Positions 5,876 through 13,100 of a stretch of DNA of 13,100 nt are shown in pieces (position 1 is the stretch's first letter; every line of letters begins with the position of its first letter). The notes beneath the pieces were generated by a model that had not been told where the DNA came from, searched no databases, and saw only the letters and a program-made list of their open reading frames with translations. Made by a program: the position numbers and the translations under genes. Source of the DNA: JBEIUO01 sp964549785 (lineage in GTDB: Bacteria > Planctomycetota > Phycisphaerae > Phycisphaerales > UBA1924); contig CAZJXA010000083.1 in NCBI GenBank assembly GCA_964549785.1, forward strand, positions 1-13,100, given 5' to 3'.

Positions 5876-7798
5876 TTGCCCCGCCGGAACGGCATCCGGT
5901 GCCGGATTTGGGACTACCCGACGTCGCCCGCTTTCAATCCATTCAGCGCACTGCGACAGGAGCTTTGACTTGTCGATGGGCTTGGTCGCGTAGGCGTCGC
6001 ACCCGGCCGCCACGCACTTTTCGCGGTCGCCGCTCATGGCGTGCGCGGTGAGCGCGATGACCGGGATGGTGACGCCGCGTTTCCGCAGTTCAGCGGTGGC
6101 CGTATAGCCGTCCATCTCGGGCATCTGCATGTCCATCAGGATGAGTGCGAACGGGCGGTTCTCGATCGTCGCTTGCTCGACTTCGCGCAAGGCGACGCCG
6201 CCGTGCTCGGCGATCGTGACCTCGGCCCCGGCGTTCCGAAGGTGGAATGCGATCAGCCGTTGATTGTCCGGTCCATCTTCCACCAGGAGAACCCGGCCGG
6301 CGAGACGGGACGTGGACGGTGTCGGCGGCAACGCCGCGGGAGCCGGGGCGACGTCTGCTGCGCAGGTCAGCATCGGCACGCCGTGGAGCGAGCCGCAGGC
6401 AATCCGCACCGTGAAGGTGCTGCCCCCGCCCTGGCTGCTCCGTACCGAAATTTCGCCGCCCAGCATCTCGGCCAGGCGCTTCGAGATGGTGAGCCCTAAC
6501 CCGGTTCCGCCGAACTTGCGGGTCACGGACGCGTCGGCCTGAACAAACGGGCGGAAGAGCCGAGAAATCTGCTCTTCGGATAACCCGATGCCGGTGTCGT
6601 GGATCTCAAAGGCCATGAGGGCCGGCCCGGATGGCGTCGTCGGGGCGTTCATTCGCACCACCAGCCGCACACCTCCCCGCTCGGTGAATTTCACCGCGTT
6701 GCCGACGAGATTGACCAGAATCTGTTTCAACCTGAGCCCGTCGGTCGCGATCGACGCGGGGAGCGGGTACACAAACTCGGTGTTGAGCGAAATCCCGCGG
6801 GTCGCCGCGCGGACCCGCATGAGTGTGCCGACCTCGGCCGCGATCTCGATGGCCGAGCACCGCGTCGTTTCAACAGTGGACTGTCCGGCCTCGATCTTTG
6901 AGAGGTCGAGGATGTCGTTGATGAGCGAGAGGAGATGATCGCCGTTGCGACGGATGATATCGATCATCTCGCCGCGCTCGCGGCCTGCGGTGTCCGCGTG
7001 GTTCAGCAGGTCGGTGTACCCGAGGATCGCCGTCATGGGCGTCCGGATCTCGTGGCTCATGTTCGCCAGGAACTCGCTCTTGGCGGTGCTGGCCGCCTCC
7101 GCCGCCGCCCGCGACGTCCGGAGCTCGCCGGTCTGGAGGCGTACCTCGGATTCGATAATGTCGCGGCTGCCTTCGACCTTGGCCCGGTCGGACGCGATCA
7201 GCCTCATTTCGCGGACGTTATGGAGGCACGCCGAGATCAGGAACACATCCTGGAACACAACCCACGCGACGTGCTCGACCCACCGCCACGGGCTGTTGAG
7301 CGCCACGCCGAAGACCGACTGCGGCCAGAAAACGCCCCGCCAGAAATGGTCGGCGGCGACCACCGCCGTCATCGTCACCAGCACCTTCCAATCTCTATAG
7401 AACGCGATGAAAGCAAGAGAGCCGAAGACGTGGAAGTGGGTCTCGGGCCGTCCGCCCGTGAGGTGGATCAGGATCGTTGAGTGGAGAGCCTGGGCGACGG
7501 CGACGGTGTGACGCGTGCCAACCCAGCCCGGTCGTACCAGAACCAGGAACACCGGGACCACGGTCACCGCCCCGCCCAGCATGAGCGCGGTCCACACATG
7601 GTTATGCACCGCGTGCAGTTCGCCGATCCACGTCGTGGGCGAAATCCACAGCGAAGCCCCGACCATCCCGAGCCACTGCAACGCCAAAAGGATGGCAAAC
7701 AGCCGATCGGTGCGCTCATGCACATGTCGTTGATGCAGCGCGAACAGTTCGGCGGCGCGGCTGTCGGTTTGAAATGGCCCGGCGGCGACGGTGTTCAT
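5834..7798 (-). CDS. Membrane-bound hybrid histidine kinase with C-terminal receiver domain
   Basis: A 654-residue hybrid sensor kinase. Residues about 32-195 form an integral membrane sensor of five or six segments, rich in histidine (H62, H65, H67, H106, H112, H121, H123, H151, H177), with the striking stretch IHLTGGRPETHFHVFG (111-126) followed by FYRDW. A short helical linker leads to the dimerisation domain FLANMSHEIRTP with phospho-acceptor His249. The ATPase domain has an N box (NLVGNAVKFT, 363-372), G1 DTGIGL (401-406) and G2 GGTGLGL (430-436). After a Pro/Ala linker (about 482-498) comes the receiver: E507/D508, phospho-acceptor Asp556 in LMDMQMPEMDG, and Lys606. No output domain follows, so phosphate probably passes to a separate partner not in the window. 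Start ATG 7798 overlaps the RedB-like stop by ATGA and has GGAGG 7 nt upstream. The signal is unknown; heme or metal sensing is inference from the histidines. Confidence 0.94.
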   Translation of the reverse strand: MNTVAAGPFQTDSRAAELFALHQRHVHERTDRLFAILLALQWLGMVGASLWISPTTWIGELHAVHNHVWTALMLGGAVTVVPVFLVLVRPGWVGTRHTVAVAQALHSTILIHLTGGRPETHFHVFGSLAFIAFYRDWKVLVTMTAVVAADHFWRGVFWPQSVFGVALNSPWRWVEHVAWVVFQDVFLISACLHNVREMRLIASDRAKVEGSRDIIESEVRLQTGELRTSRAAAEAASTAKSEFLANMSHEIRTPMTAILGYTDLLNHADTAGRERGEMIDIIRRNGDHLLSLINDILDLSKIEAGQSTVETTRCSAIEIAAEVGTLMRVRAATRGISLNTEFVYPLPASIATDGLRLKQILVNLVGNAVKFTERGGVRLVVRMNAPTTPSGPALMAFEIHDTGIGLSEEQISRLFRPFVQADASVTRKFGGTGLGLTISKRLAEMLGGEISVRSSQGGGSTFTVRIACGSLHGVPMLTCAADVAPAPAALPPTPSTSRLAGRVLLVEDGPDNQRLIAFHLRNAGAEVTIAEHGGVALREVEQATIENRPFALILMDMQMPEMDGYTATAELRKRGVTIPVIALTAHAMSGDREKCVAAGCDAYATKPIDKSKLLSQCAEWIESGRRRVVPNPAPDAVPAGQSADHRGKAQSFSE

Positions 7799-8511
7799 CG
7801 CGGCGCCTCCGGAGACCCGTTACAACCGTTGGCGTCGCAGTCGTCGGCAATGAACAGCGCACAGCCGAAGACTTCGGCCTGCGACGGCCCGCCCTCGGCG
7901 CCCGCGAGGTGGGCGGCCAGCGCATCGCTACCGACGTTGGGGCCAGCGTGACCGCGGGCACCGGTGACGCCCCCCGAAAACTGTAAACGGCCGTCCCGAT
8001 CGTAAAGCAGAACTTGGCCGGATGTGAGAGCGCCGAATCGGGCCGCGTCCGCGCCCGATGGATCGTCGAGCACGATCGCGCCCGCGATGGAGCGGGCGGC
8101 GCGGGTTTGGGCCGTCTCGGTCCAAGTCGCGTCGTGCACCGCCGGGGTTCTTACCAGCAGATACGTCCGTATAACTCGCGTTGACTCTCGGAGCACGCGG
8201 TCCAACTCCGCCAAGCTCGCTCCGGTACACGGGCAGCGCGGGTGGATGGTCATCACCAGCGTCGGTCCGTCGACGTTGCGTTTCAAGTCCGAACCCTCGG
8301 GCCAGTGCGAATCTGACGCGATGGCGGCGCCCGCCCCCGGACGCATCGACGCCGCGGAAACCGTCACCAGGCCGGCGAGGATGGCGGCGGCCCACGCCGC
8401 CAGACCCGCCACGACCACGGGGGTCGCCACCAATCGACATTTCGAGATTCCGCAGTTGAAATTCACATTGATCCCGCGAGCCGATGGATATGCCCGTTCG
8501 GAATCGGTCAT
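7795..8511 (-). CDS. RedB-like thioredoxin-fold protein with CPC motif, membrane-anchored
   Basis: A 238-residue protein with one transmembrane segment (about 29-51) near the N-terminus, followed by a thioredoxin-like domain. The core reads TLVMTIHPRCPCTGASLAEL (84-103), with Cys93-Pro-Cys95 where thioredoxins have CxxC, and later SGQVLLYDRDGRLQFSGG (164-181) and ARGHAGPN. This matches what I know of 'RedB' proteins of planctomycetes and related bacteria, whose function is not established. The tail has three more cysteines (C217, C225, C230). With an N-in anchor the thiol domain would face the periplasm. A CXC motif suits thiol-disulfide exchange or metal binding; either is inference. It is the first gene of a two-gene unit, overlapping the hybrid kinase by 4 nt. 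GGAG lies 11 nt before ATG 8511. Confidence 0.8.
   Translation of the reverse strand: MTDSERAYPSARGINVNFNCGISKCRLVATPVVVAGLAAWAAAILAGLVTVSAASMRPGAGAAIASDSHWPEGSDLKRNVDGPTLVMTIHPRCPCTGASLAELDRVLRESTRVIRTYLLVRTPAVHDATWTETAQTRAARSIAGAIVLDDPSGADAARFGALTSGQVLLYDRDGRLQFSGGVTGARGHAGPNVGSDALAAHLAGAEGGPSQAEVFGCALFIADDCDANGCNGSPEAPR
7806..7810 (-). promoter_or_regulatory. Shine-Dalgarno site of the hybrid kinase
   Basis: GGAGG on the minus strand, inside the end of the RedB-like gene, 7 nt before ATG 7798. With the ATGA overlap this implies both coupling and independent initiation. Confidence 0.65.
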
Positions 8512-8603
8512 CGGCGATTCTGCTCCGGGTCTCCAGCGTGGGCTTACGACGGACGAACCGTGTCGAACGTCTATAACGCTTCCGGGCTAGCGTTGCCGCA
8601 TAT

Positions 8604-9635
8604 ATGGCCACCGAGCGTGTGATCGGCCCGACCGCCGGGCCGCAAGATGAACAAGCAAACTGGGCCCTGCGCCCGGCTTCGATCGCCGAGTACATCGGCC
8701 AATCGCAACTGATCGAGCGCATCACGATCGCGATACACGCGTCCCGTCAACGCAAGGATCCGCTGGAGCACGTCCTCCTGCACGGCCCTCCGGGGCTGGG
8801 AAAAACCACGCTCGCGCATGTACTGGCGCAGGAGATGGGGAGCAAACTCCACGTCACCAGCGGGCCTGCGCTCGCGAAGGGCACCGATCTCGTCTCGTGT
8901 CTCACCCGTCTTCAGGCCTCCGATCTTCTGTTTATCGACGAGATACACCGTCTCCCGATCGCCGTCGAGGAGTTCATCTACCCCGCGATGGAGGACTTCC
9001 GCGTCGACGTCACGATCGACAGCGGGCTGTCGGCCCGCACCGTTCAGATCAAGTGCAAGCCGTTCACGCTGGTGGGGGCGACCACCAGGGCGGGGCTCAT
9101 CTCGGCCCCGTTGCGCTCCCGCTTCGGCATCATCCACCACCTCCGCTACTACACCCATGCGGAACTTGTCGCGATCCTCGCGCGCAGCGCCCGCCTGCTC
9201 GGCCTCGCTTCCACACCCGCCAGCGCGATCGACGCCATCGCCGCCCGCTCCCGCGGCACCCCGCGAATCGCGAACCGTCTGCTCCGCCGCGTCCGCGACT
9301 TCTCTCAGGTTCGCGCGGGCGGCGAAATGTCGACCAAGGTCGTCGGAGATGCGCTCCAGCTGGAAGGCGTCGACCGCCTGGGCCTCGATGAACTCGATCG
9401 CGCGTTCCTTCGCATCATCGCAACCACATATCGCTGCGGCCCGGTGGGGCTTGACGCCATCGCCGCCACTATGAACGAAGATTCCGGGACGCTGGAAGAT
9501 GTTGTCGAGCCGTTTCTGCTGCAGATCGGATTTCTGGCCCGCACGAGGCGGGGTCGTTCGATCACCCCCGAGGCCTGCAATCACCTGGGCGTCCCCTGGC
9601 AGCAACCGACGGATACGCCGACCCTTTTCGGTTGA
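8604..9635 (+). CDS. ruvB: Holliday junction branch migration ATPase RuvB
   Basis: A 343-residue RuvB, the hexameric motor that with RuvA drives branch migration at Holliday junctions. All AAA+ elements are present: Walker A GPPGLGKT (61-68), Walker B LLFIDEIH (108-115), sensor 1 GATTRAG (158-164), arginine finger in RSRFG (R173), and sensor 2 SRGTPRIANRLLRRVRDF (216-233). The winged-helix DNA-binding domain covers about 255-330. Small departures from the consensus are IDSGLSAR where IGSGPSAR-like sequence is usual (138-145) and RTRRGR for RTPRGR (313-318). The start ATG gives the normal N-terminal length, though no ribosome binding site is evident. ruvA and ruvC are not adjacent. It diverges from the redB-like gene and abuts the thioesterase stop without a gap. 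Confidence 0.96.
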   Translation: MATERVIGPTAGPQDEQANWALRPASIAEYIGQSQLIERITIAIHASRQRKDPLEHVLLHGPPGLGKTTLAHVLAQEMGSKLHVTSGPALAKGTDLVSCLTRLQASDLLFIDEIHRLPIAVEEFIYPAMEDFRVDVTIDSGLSARTVQIKCKPFTLVGATTRAGLISAPLRSRFGIIHHLRYYTHAELVAILARSARLLGLASTPASAIDAIAARSRGTPRIANRLLRRVRDFSQVRAGGEMSTKVVGDALQLEGVDRLGLDELDRAFLRIIATTYRCGPVGLDAIAATMNEDSGTLEDVVEPFLLQIGFLARTRRGRSITPEACNHLGVPWQQPTDTPTLFG

Positions 9636-10043
9636 TCACGCGGCGTCAGATTCTTTTCCGATCATCGTCCCCTGCATCACCGCGATCAAGGTCTTTGACC
9701 GGTCGCTTGCCATGCCCACCGCATCGCCCGCGGTCACCACGAGCGTCCGTCCCGTCTTGAGCACCCTGCCGCGGGCCACCAATCGCTCGGCGAGCGCGGG
9801 GCGAAGAAAATTGATCTTGAATTCCACGCTCAGCACTTCGTGGTCCGCGGGCATGGTCGTCATGGCCGCGTAGCCGCTTGCTGCGTCGAGAATCGTCGCG
9901 ACCAACCCGCCGTGCCCGAAGCCGTGCTGCTGCCCCAGTTCCGGCCGCATCGCCACCGAAATGTCAACCTCGCCCCACGCCACCCGATCCATGGTGGCGC
10001 CGATCAACTGCAAAAATCCCACCCGCGCGAAACTGGCCCGCAC
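9636..10043 (-). CDS. PaaI-type hotdog-fold thioesterase
   Basis: A hotdog-fold protein of the PaaI/YbgC-like acyl-CoA thioesterase group. The family motif is seen as QQHGFGHGGLVATILDAASGYAA (compare QQHGFxHGG), then VEFKINFLRPA and the GRVLKTGRTLVV strand. Such enzymes hydrolyse acyl- or aryl-CoA esters; the substrate here is not readable. GTG at 10043 is the first standard start codon, but the frame stays open back to 10073 and encodes IEETPEFERR, which looks like the normal N-terminus of the family. An ATC codon at 10071-10073 follows GGGGAG by 5 nt, so a rare ATC start is possible, giving 9636-10073. It follows ggt immediately (32 nt, or 2 nt if ATC is used) and converges with ruvB, the two stops forming TGATCA. 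Confidence 0.85.
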   Translation of the reverse strand: MRASFARVGFLQLIGATMDRVAWGEVDISVAMRPELGQQHGFGHGGLVATILDAASGYAAMTTMPADHEVLSVEFKINFLRPALAERLVARGRVLKTGRTLVVTAGDAVGMASDRSKTLIAVMQGTMIGKESDAA

Positions 10044-10075
10044 ACGCCGCTCGAATTCGGGAGTTTCCTCGATGA

Positions 10076-11935
10076 CTACTCCCCTTCGTCATGGTCGTAT
10101 CCCGCCGGCGCCCCGCCCTTGCGCGGATCGCTCGCAGCTTGCAAGCCACCGGCAATCCGCTTGATCATTTGCACGGCCGCGATGGGATGCTTGGACCCGG
10201 TTTCGTGACCGAGCGCCCTGATCGACGGCTCGAACGTGCCGCCCCGCAGCCCGTCCTCCAACATGAGTGTGTTGGGGTGCCACTGATGGTGGAAGCGCGG
10301 CTCAGAAACCGCATCCGAAGCACTCATCCCAAAGACCGTGGCGTTTAGCAACCCCTGAATGGTGCTGCTGATGATCCGGGGGCCGCCCGAACCTCCGGCG
10401 AGCAGCACCGCGTCGGGCGTGCCGCCGGATTCCGCCATCCCGGGCATCCGCGCCCTCGGCCCCGCCCGCGGATCGCCGCTGAGCACGATCGTCGGGGTCA
10501 TCGATGAAAGGGGCCGCTTTCCCGGCTGGGGTTTGTTGAGCGCGGCGTGGTCCAGCCCGAAGGCGTTCGCGACGCCCGTTCGCGCCAGAAAATCATCCAT
10601 CTCGTCGTTGAGGATGAAGCCGTACTCCGGAACGGCGACCAAGGAGCCGAAGACGAGGTTGATGGTCTCCGTGCAACTCACGGCGTTTCCCCACTCATCG
10701 ACGACGCACAAGTGGCTGGTCCCGTCGTCGTCGCCCGGGGGGTGCGCAGTGCCGTATGTTTCGATGGGCTGGGTCTGGGTCAAATCAATCGCGCCCGCTC
10801 GATCGGCGATGTACTCGGGGCTCAAGAGGCCTTTCACAGGCACGTCCACGAAGTTGGGGTCGCCCATGAACTTGGCGCGATCCGCGAAGGCGTGCTTGAA
10901 GCACTCCGTGACCAGGTGGGCATATTCCGGGCTGTTATGGCCCGGACCCGCGATGATCGCGGCCAGATCAGCCGATCGAGCCTCGAGCATTCCCAGCACC
11001 TGCGCGAGGACAATCCCGCCGCTGGAGGGGGGCGGCATGGTGACCACGCATTCACCCCGGAAACGGGTGATCAAGGGTTCCAGTTCTTCGACCGTGTACC
11101 CCTTGAGATCATCCAGCGTCAGGCCCCCTTTGTCGGCCGCGACCGCCTTGACCATCGCCTCCGCCACCGGGCCTTCATAGAAGCCCGCAGCGCCGTGCTC
11201 CGCAATCAGGCGGAGCACTTTCGCCTGCTCGGAAAGGTTGACGCGGTCGCCGACTTTGACACCGCCCTTCCCAAGCAGGCGTTCCCAGAGAAATTCAAAT
11301 CGCTGGATGCGCTCCGGCTTTGCCGTCAGCCAGGCGATCACTTCCTGCGAACTGCTCACATAATGGGCGTCCGCGGCGTACCCACTCTCCGCAAGACGGA
11401 TCGCGGGCGCGAGAACCTGGGCCCGCTCAAGCGTGCCGTACTTTGCAAGCGCCGCCAGCATCCCCGCCACATGCCCAGGCACGCACACCGCTTTGCCCCC
11501 GTGGGTTGCGGAATCGGCATCGGCGTCTCCCTCAAAGTAATCCGGATGGCAGACGCCGGTGCCGACTTCCCGATAATTGAGCGTCGTCACGATCGGCCTG
11601 CCGCCCGACATTTCGTGCAAGCGCGGATGGGCTTTGAGATACACCACCATAAACCCGCCGCCGCCGATGCCGCAGGAGTAGGGCCGCACCACCGAGAGCG
11701 CGAAACTGGTCGCGACCGCCGCGTCCACGGCGTTCCCGCCGGCCCGCAACACTTCGAGCCCCGCCGCCGAAGCGAGCCGATGGTCTGCCGCCACTGCCGC
11801 CTTTGAGAACACCACGTCGTCTCTCCCCGATTCCGACCCCGGTTGCAGAACCGCGGCAACATTCGCGGACACATTCAAACACACCAGCAAAACCGAGAAA
11901 CACAGGAACGGCAATGGTGATGTCCTCATTCGCAT
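10076..11935 (-). CDS. ggt: Gamma-glutamyltransferase / glutathione hydrolase, secreted
   Basis: A 619-residue gamma-glutamyltranspeptidase, an N-terminal nucleophile hydrolase that cleaves the gamma-glutamyl bond of glutathione and related compounds in the periplasm and matures by self-cleavage. A signal peptide is evident at residues 1-28 (hydrophobic LPFLCFSVLLVCL). Key sites are Arg122 in NYREVG (substrate carboxylate), Thr406 in DGTSHLCVVD (the new N-terminal nucleophile after cleavage), Asp448 in EMDDF, Ser477-Ser478 in PLSSM and the oxyanion glycines in GGSGGPR (514-520). E445 replaces Gln430 of E. coli GGT. About 20 extra residues lie at 488-508, between strand PTIVLSG and the oxyanion loop. 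I chose ATG 11935 (GGAGG 11 nt upstream) because it places the signal peptide first; ATG 11929 is a close alternative, and the frame open to 12100 adds nothing family-like. Confidence 0.94.
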   Translation of the reverse strand: MRMRTSPLPFLCFSVLLVCLNVSANVAAVLQPGSESGRDDVVFSKAAVAADHRLASAAGLEVLRAGGNAVDAAVATSFALSVVRPYSCGIGGGGFMVVYLKAHPRLHEMSGGRPIVTTLNYREVGTGVCHPDYFEGDADADSATHGGKAVCVPGHVAGMLAALAKYGTLERAQVLAPAIRLAESGYAADAHYVSSSQEVIAWLTAKPERIQRFEFLWERLLGKGGVKVGDRVNLSEQAKVLRLIAEHGAAGFYEGPVAEAMVKAVAADKGGLTLDDLKGYTVEELEPLITRFRGECVVTMPPPSSGGIVLAQVLGMLEARSADLAAIIAGPGHNSPEYAHLVTECFKHAFADRAKFMGDPNFVDVPVKGLLSPEYIADRAGAIDLTQTQPIETYGTAHPPGDDDGTSHLCVVDEWGNAVSCTETINLVFGSLVAVPEYGFILNDEMDDFLARTGVANAFGLDHAALNKPQPGKRPLSSMTPTIVLSGDPRAGPRARMPGMAESGGTPDAVLLAGGSGGPRIISSTIQGLLNATVFGMSASDAVSEPRFHHQWHPNTLMLEDGLRGGTFEPSIRALGHETGSKHPIAAVQMIKRIAGGLQAASDPRKGGAPAGYDHDEGE

Positions 11936-12068
11936 TTCCGTAACGACCTCCCACGCGCGCTCCATCGTGGATCTCGCTGGCGGTCTGGCCCAAGCGTATC
12001 GAACGGCGACGCCTGTGCGAGTGGTTCGCCGGCCCTGAGGCTGATTCCCCCGCATGACATGGCTCCGC

Positions 12069-12093
12069 TGAGACTGCAGGCCGTTGAGACTGC
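12069..12093 (+). repeat. Short direct repeat in the ggt upstream region
   Basis: TGAGACTGC occurs at 12069-12077 and again at 12085-12093, a 16-nt period (about one and a half helical turns). It could be a pair of operator half-sites for ggt, but may be chance. Confidence 0.3.
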
Positions 12094-12173
12094 GCCTCAC
12101 CCCAGACTTACCCTTGTTTCAGCGAACGTCCCCCGTTGGCGAACTGCTTTTTGATGCGATCTCCATTTTTGTC

Positions 12174-12201
12174 TTGCCAGGATCGATCCATGCCGTATGT
12201 T
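12174..12201 (+). promoter_or_regulatory. Candidate sigma70-type promoter of the carboxypeptidase gene
   Basis: TTGCCA (12174-12179), a 16-nt spacer and TATGTT (12196-12201) form a plausible -35/-10 pair, about 75 nt before ATG 12280, in the most A+T-rich part of the intergenic region. Sequence-only prediction. Confidence 0.35.
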
Positions 12202-12214
12202 CTACGAACAATGA

Positions 12215-12246
12215 GTGACCCCGCCCGACTGTTCCAGCCGGGTCAC
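12215..12246 (+). promoter_or_regulatory. Inverted repeat in the presumed 5' leader of the carboxypeptidase gene
   Basis: GTGACCC (12215-12221) and GGGTCAC (12240-12246) are perfect inverted copies around 18 nt, downstream of the candidate promoter and 33 nt before the start codon. It could be a leader hairpin or an operator; no T tract follows, so it is not a typical terminator. Confidence 0.35.
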
Positions 12247-12279
12247 GGGACGGCATTGTCCCATCTGGAAGACTGACCC

Positions 12280-13100
12280 ATGCGCGCATTTTCGGTCGCC
12301 GTATTCTCATCGCTCTGCGTCGCCACCGCTGCTCTCGCTCAGTCTGTGACCGCGCCGCCAGTCGCCAACCCGCGACCTTTCGAGGGGCACATCGTCGTCA
12401 AGATCGCGCCGCAGACGTCGTCCGACCTGCTCGCGATCAGTAGCATCGGCGAGACTATCTGGTCGTGCCATATCGGGGTTGGTCCTATCGAGGTTCAGGT
12501 GTCACCCGCCCAGCGGACCGCGCTCGACCAACTGGGCATCCCGTACACCGTCTGGATCGACGATGTGCAGGCCCTGATTGACCGCGAGCAGGCCGACCTC
12601 GCGCTTGGGGCCGACGCCGACGGTTTTGGAGAGCGCGACGACGCGTGGTTCACGACCTACCACCCGCTTCCCGAGATTCAGGCGCAACTCGCCGCCTACG
12701 CGACGGCGTATCCGGCCATCGTGACGCCGATTTCCGCGGGCACGAGCCTCCAGGGCCGCCCGCTTTCCGGCATCCGCATCCGCACACCCGACCTGCCGGG
12801 CAACCTCGCCGCCGACCGACCGATGGTGCTCTTCGCCGGCGGGCAGCATGCCCGCGAGTGGGTCAACCCCGCCACCGTGATGTACATCGCCGATCGCCTG
12901 CTCCGCGAGTACGGCACCAACCCGCGAACCACGGCCATCCTCAACACCGCCGAGATTCTGATTATCCCGGTCCAGAACCCCGACGGCTATGAATGGACAT
13001 GGGCCACCGGAGGCAACCGCCTGTGGCGAAAAAACCGTCGCGACAACGGCAACGGGACCATCGGCGTCGATCTCAATCGCAACTGGGGGTACGAGTGGGG
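12280..13100 (+). CDS. Secreted M14 zinc carboxypeptidase (N-terminal 273 residues; truncated by window end)
   Basis: The start of a secreted metallocarboxypeptidase of peptidase family M14, which removes C-terminal residues from peptides. ATG 12280 follows GGAAG by 8 nt. Residues 1-20 are a signal peptide (MRAFSVAVFSSLC...ALA, cut before QS). Residues about 23-120 look like the inhibitory propeptide of the family, and the catalytic domain begins about YHPLPEIQAQL. The zinc motif HxxE is seen as GGQHAREW (His190, Glu193). Asn266-Arg267 in GVDLNRNWG match substrate-binding Asn144-Arg145 of carboxypeptidase A, at nearly the same spacing from the zinc motif (76 versus 75). The third zinc ligand and the catalytic Glu lie beyond the window. 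The gene has no stop here and so is easily missed. It is divergent from ggt, another exported peptide-processing enzyme. Confidence 0.92.
   Translation, partial: MRAFSVAVFSSLCVATAALAQSVTAPPVANPRPFEGHIVVKIAPQTSSDLLAISSIGETIWSCHIGVGPIEVQVSPAQRTALDQLGIPYTVWIDDVQALIDREQADLALGADADGFGERDDAWFTTYHPLPEIQAQLAAYATAYPAIVTPISAGTSLQGRPLSGIRIRTPDLPGNLAADRPMVLFAGGQHAREWVNPATVMYIADRLLREYGTNPRTTAILNTAEILIIPVQNPDGYEWTWATGGNRLWRKNRRDNGNGTIGVDLNRNWGYEW

Larger units (their letters stand above)
11936..12279. other. Divergent intergenic region between ggt and the carboxypeptidase gene
   Basis: This is the longest stretch without a gene. It must hold the start signals of both flanking genes. The ggt ribosome binding site (GGAGG, minus strand) is at 11947-11951, and the carboxypeptidase site GGAAG lies at 12267-12271. 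The middle part (about 12130-12210) is richer in A+T, with T runs, than the surroundings. Open frames here on both strands have no recognisable protein. No RNA gene is evident. Confidence 0.6.

Noticed and set aside
8543..8577. Possible ruvB promoter with TATAAC at 8572-8577
   Set aside because: The -10-like hexamer is good, but nothing close to TTGACA lies at 16-18 nt upstream.
8571..9605. 344-codon open frame antisense to ruvB
   Set aside because: Long antisense frames are expected in GC-rich coding DNA; the ruvB frame has every family motif and the antisense protein has none I recognise.
10547..11806. 419-codon open frame antisense to ggt
   Set aside because: Shadow of a fully recognisable gene; low-complexity composition and no motifs.
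11936..12100. N-terminal extension of ggt to 12100
   Set aside because: It would bury a clear signal peptide behind 55 Arg-rich residues; GGAGG precedes ATG 11935.
12119..12310. 63-codon minus-strand frame in the divergent intergenic region
   Set aside because: Overlaps the carboxypeptidase start and signal peptide, with no ribosome binding site or recognisable features.

Overview
This 13.1 kb window is gene-dense, GC-rich bacterial DNA with 12 genes and little intergenic space. The gene mix suggests a planctomycete, perhaps a Phycisphaerae-like one: a RedB-type CPC thioredoxin-fold protein coupled to a hybrid histidine kinase with a His-rich membrane sensor, a YceH/UPF0502 protein, and a long Thermus-type isocitrate dehydrogenase. 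That placement is inferred from gene content; no rRNA or other taxonomic marker is present. I see no tRNA, rRNA, CRISPR array or insertion sequence.

Layout. (1) 1-1108, plus strand: the end of an ALDH7-type aldehyde dehydrogenase, overlapped by an RpiA-like protein whose catalytic residues are altered. (2) 1127-5230, minus strand, read right to left: isocitrate dehydrogenase, an ABC/AAA-type ATPase split by a frameshift, a TOPRIM/DUF4276-like protein overlapping it by ATGA, a 29-codon lipoprotein-like mini-ORF, and yceH. Gaps here are 36 nt or less, so these may be co-transcribed. (3) 5384-5875, plus: a DinB-fold protein whose 3' end overlaps the kinase antisense. (4) 5834-8511, minus: redB-like gene and hybrid kinase coupled by ATGA. 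(5) 8604-9635, plus: ruvB. (6) 9636-11935, minus: gamma-glutamyltransferase then a PaaI-type thioesterase. (7) 11936-12279: the only intergenic stretch over 300 bases, divergent, with a candidate promoter and small repeats. (8) 12280-13100, plus: the start of a secreted M14 zinc carboxypeptidase, cut by the window end.

How the genes relate. Most are ordinary metabolic or repair genes packed tightly. Two two-gene modules stand out. The ATPase plus TOPRIM-like pair (1916-3709) has the architecture shared by OLD-, PARIS- and RloAB-like systems; it lies between housekeeping genes, has a local GC drop to about 50 % and carries a frameshift. The RedB-like thiol protein plus membrane hybrid kinase (5834-8511) looks like a redox or metal/heme-linked sensory pair of unknown signal. 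The RpiA-like protein keeps the fold but has lost the general base, so it is probably not a normal ribose-5-phosphate isomerase.
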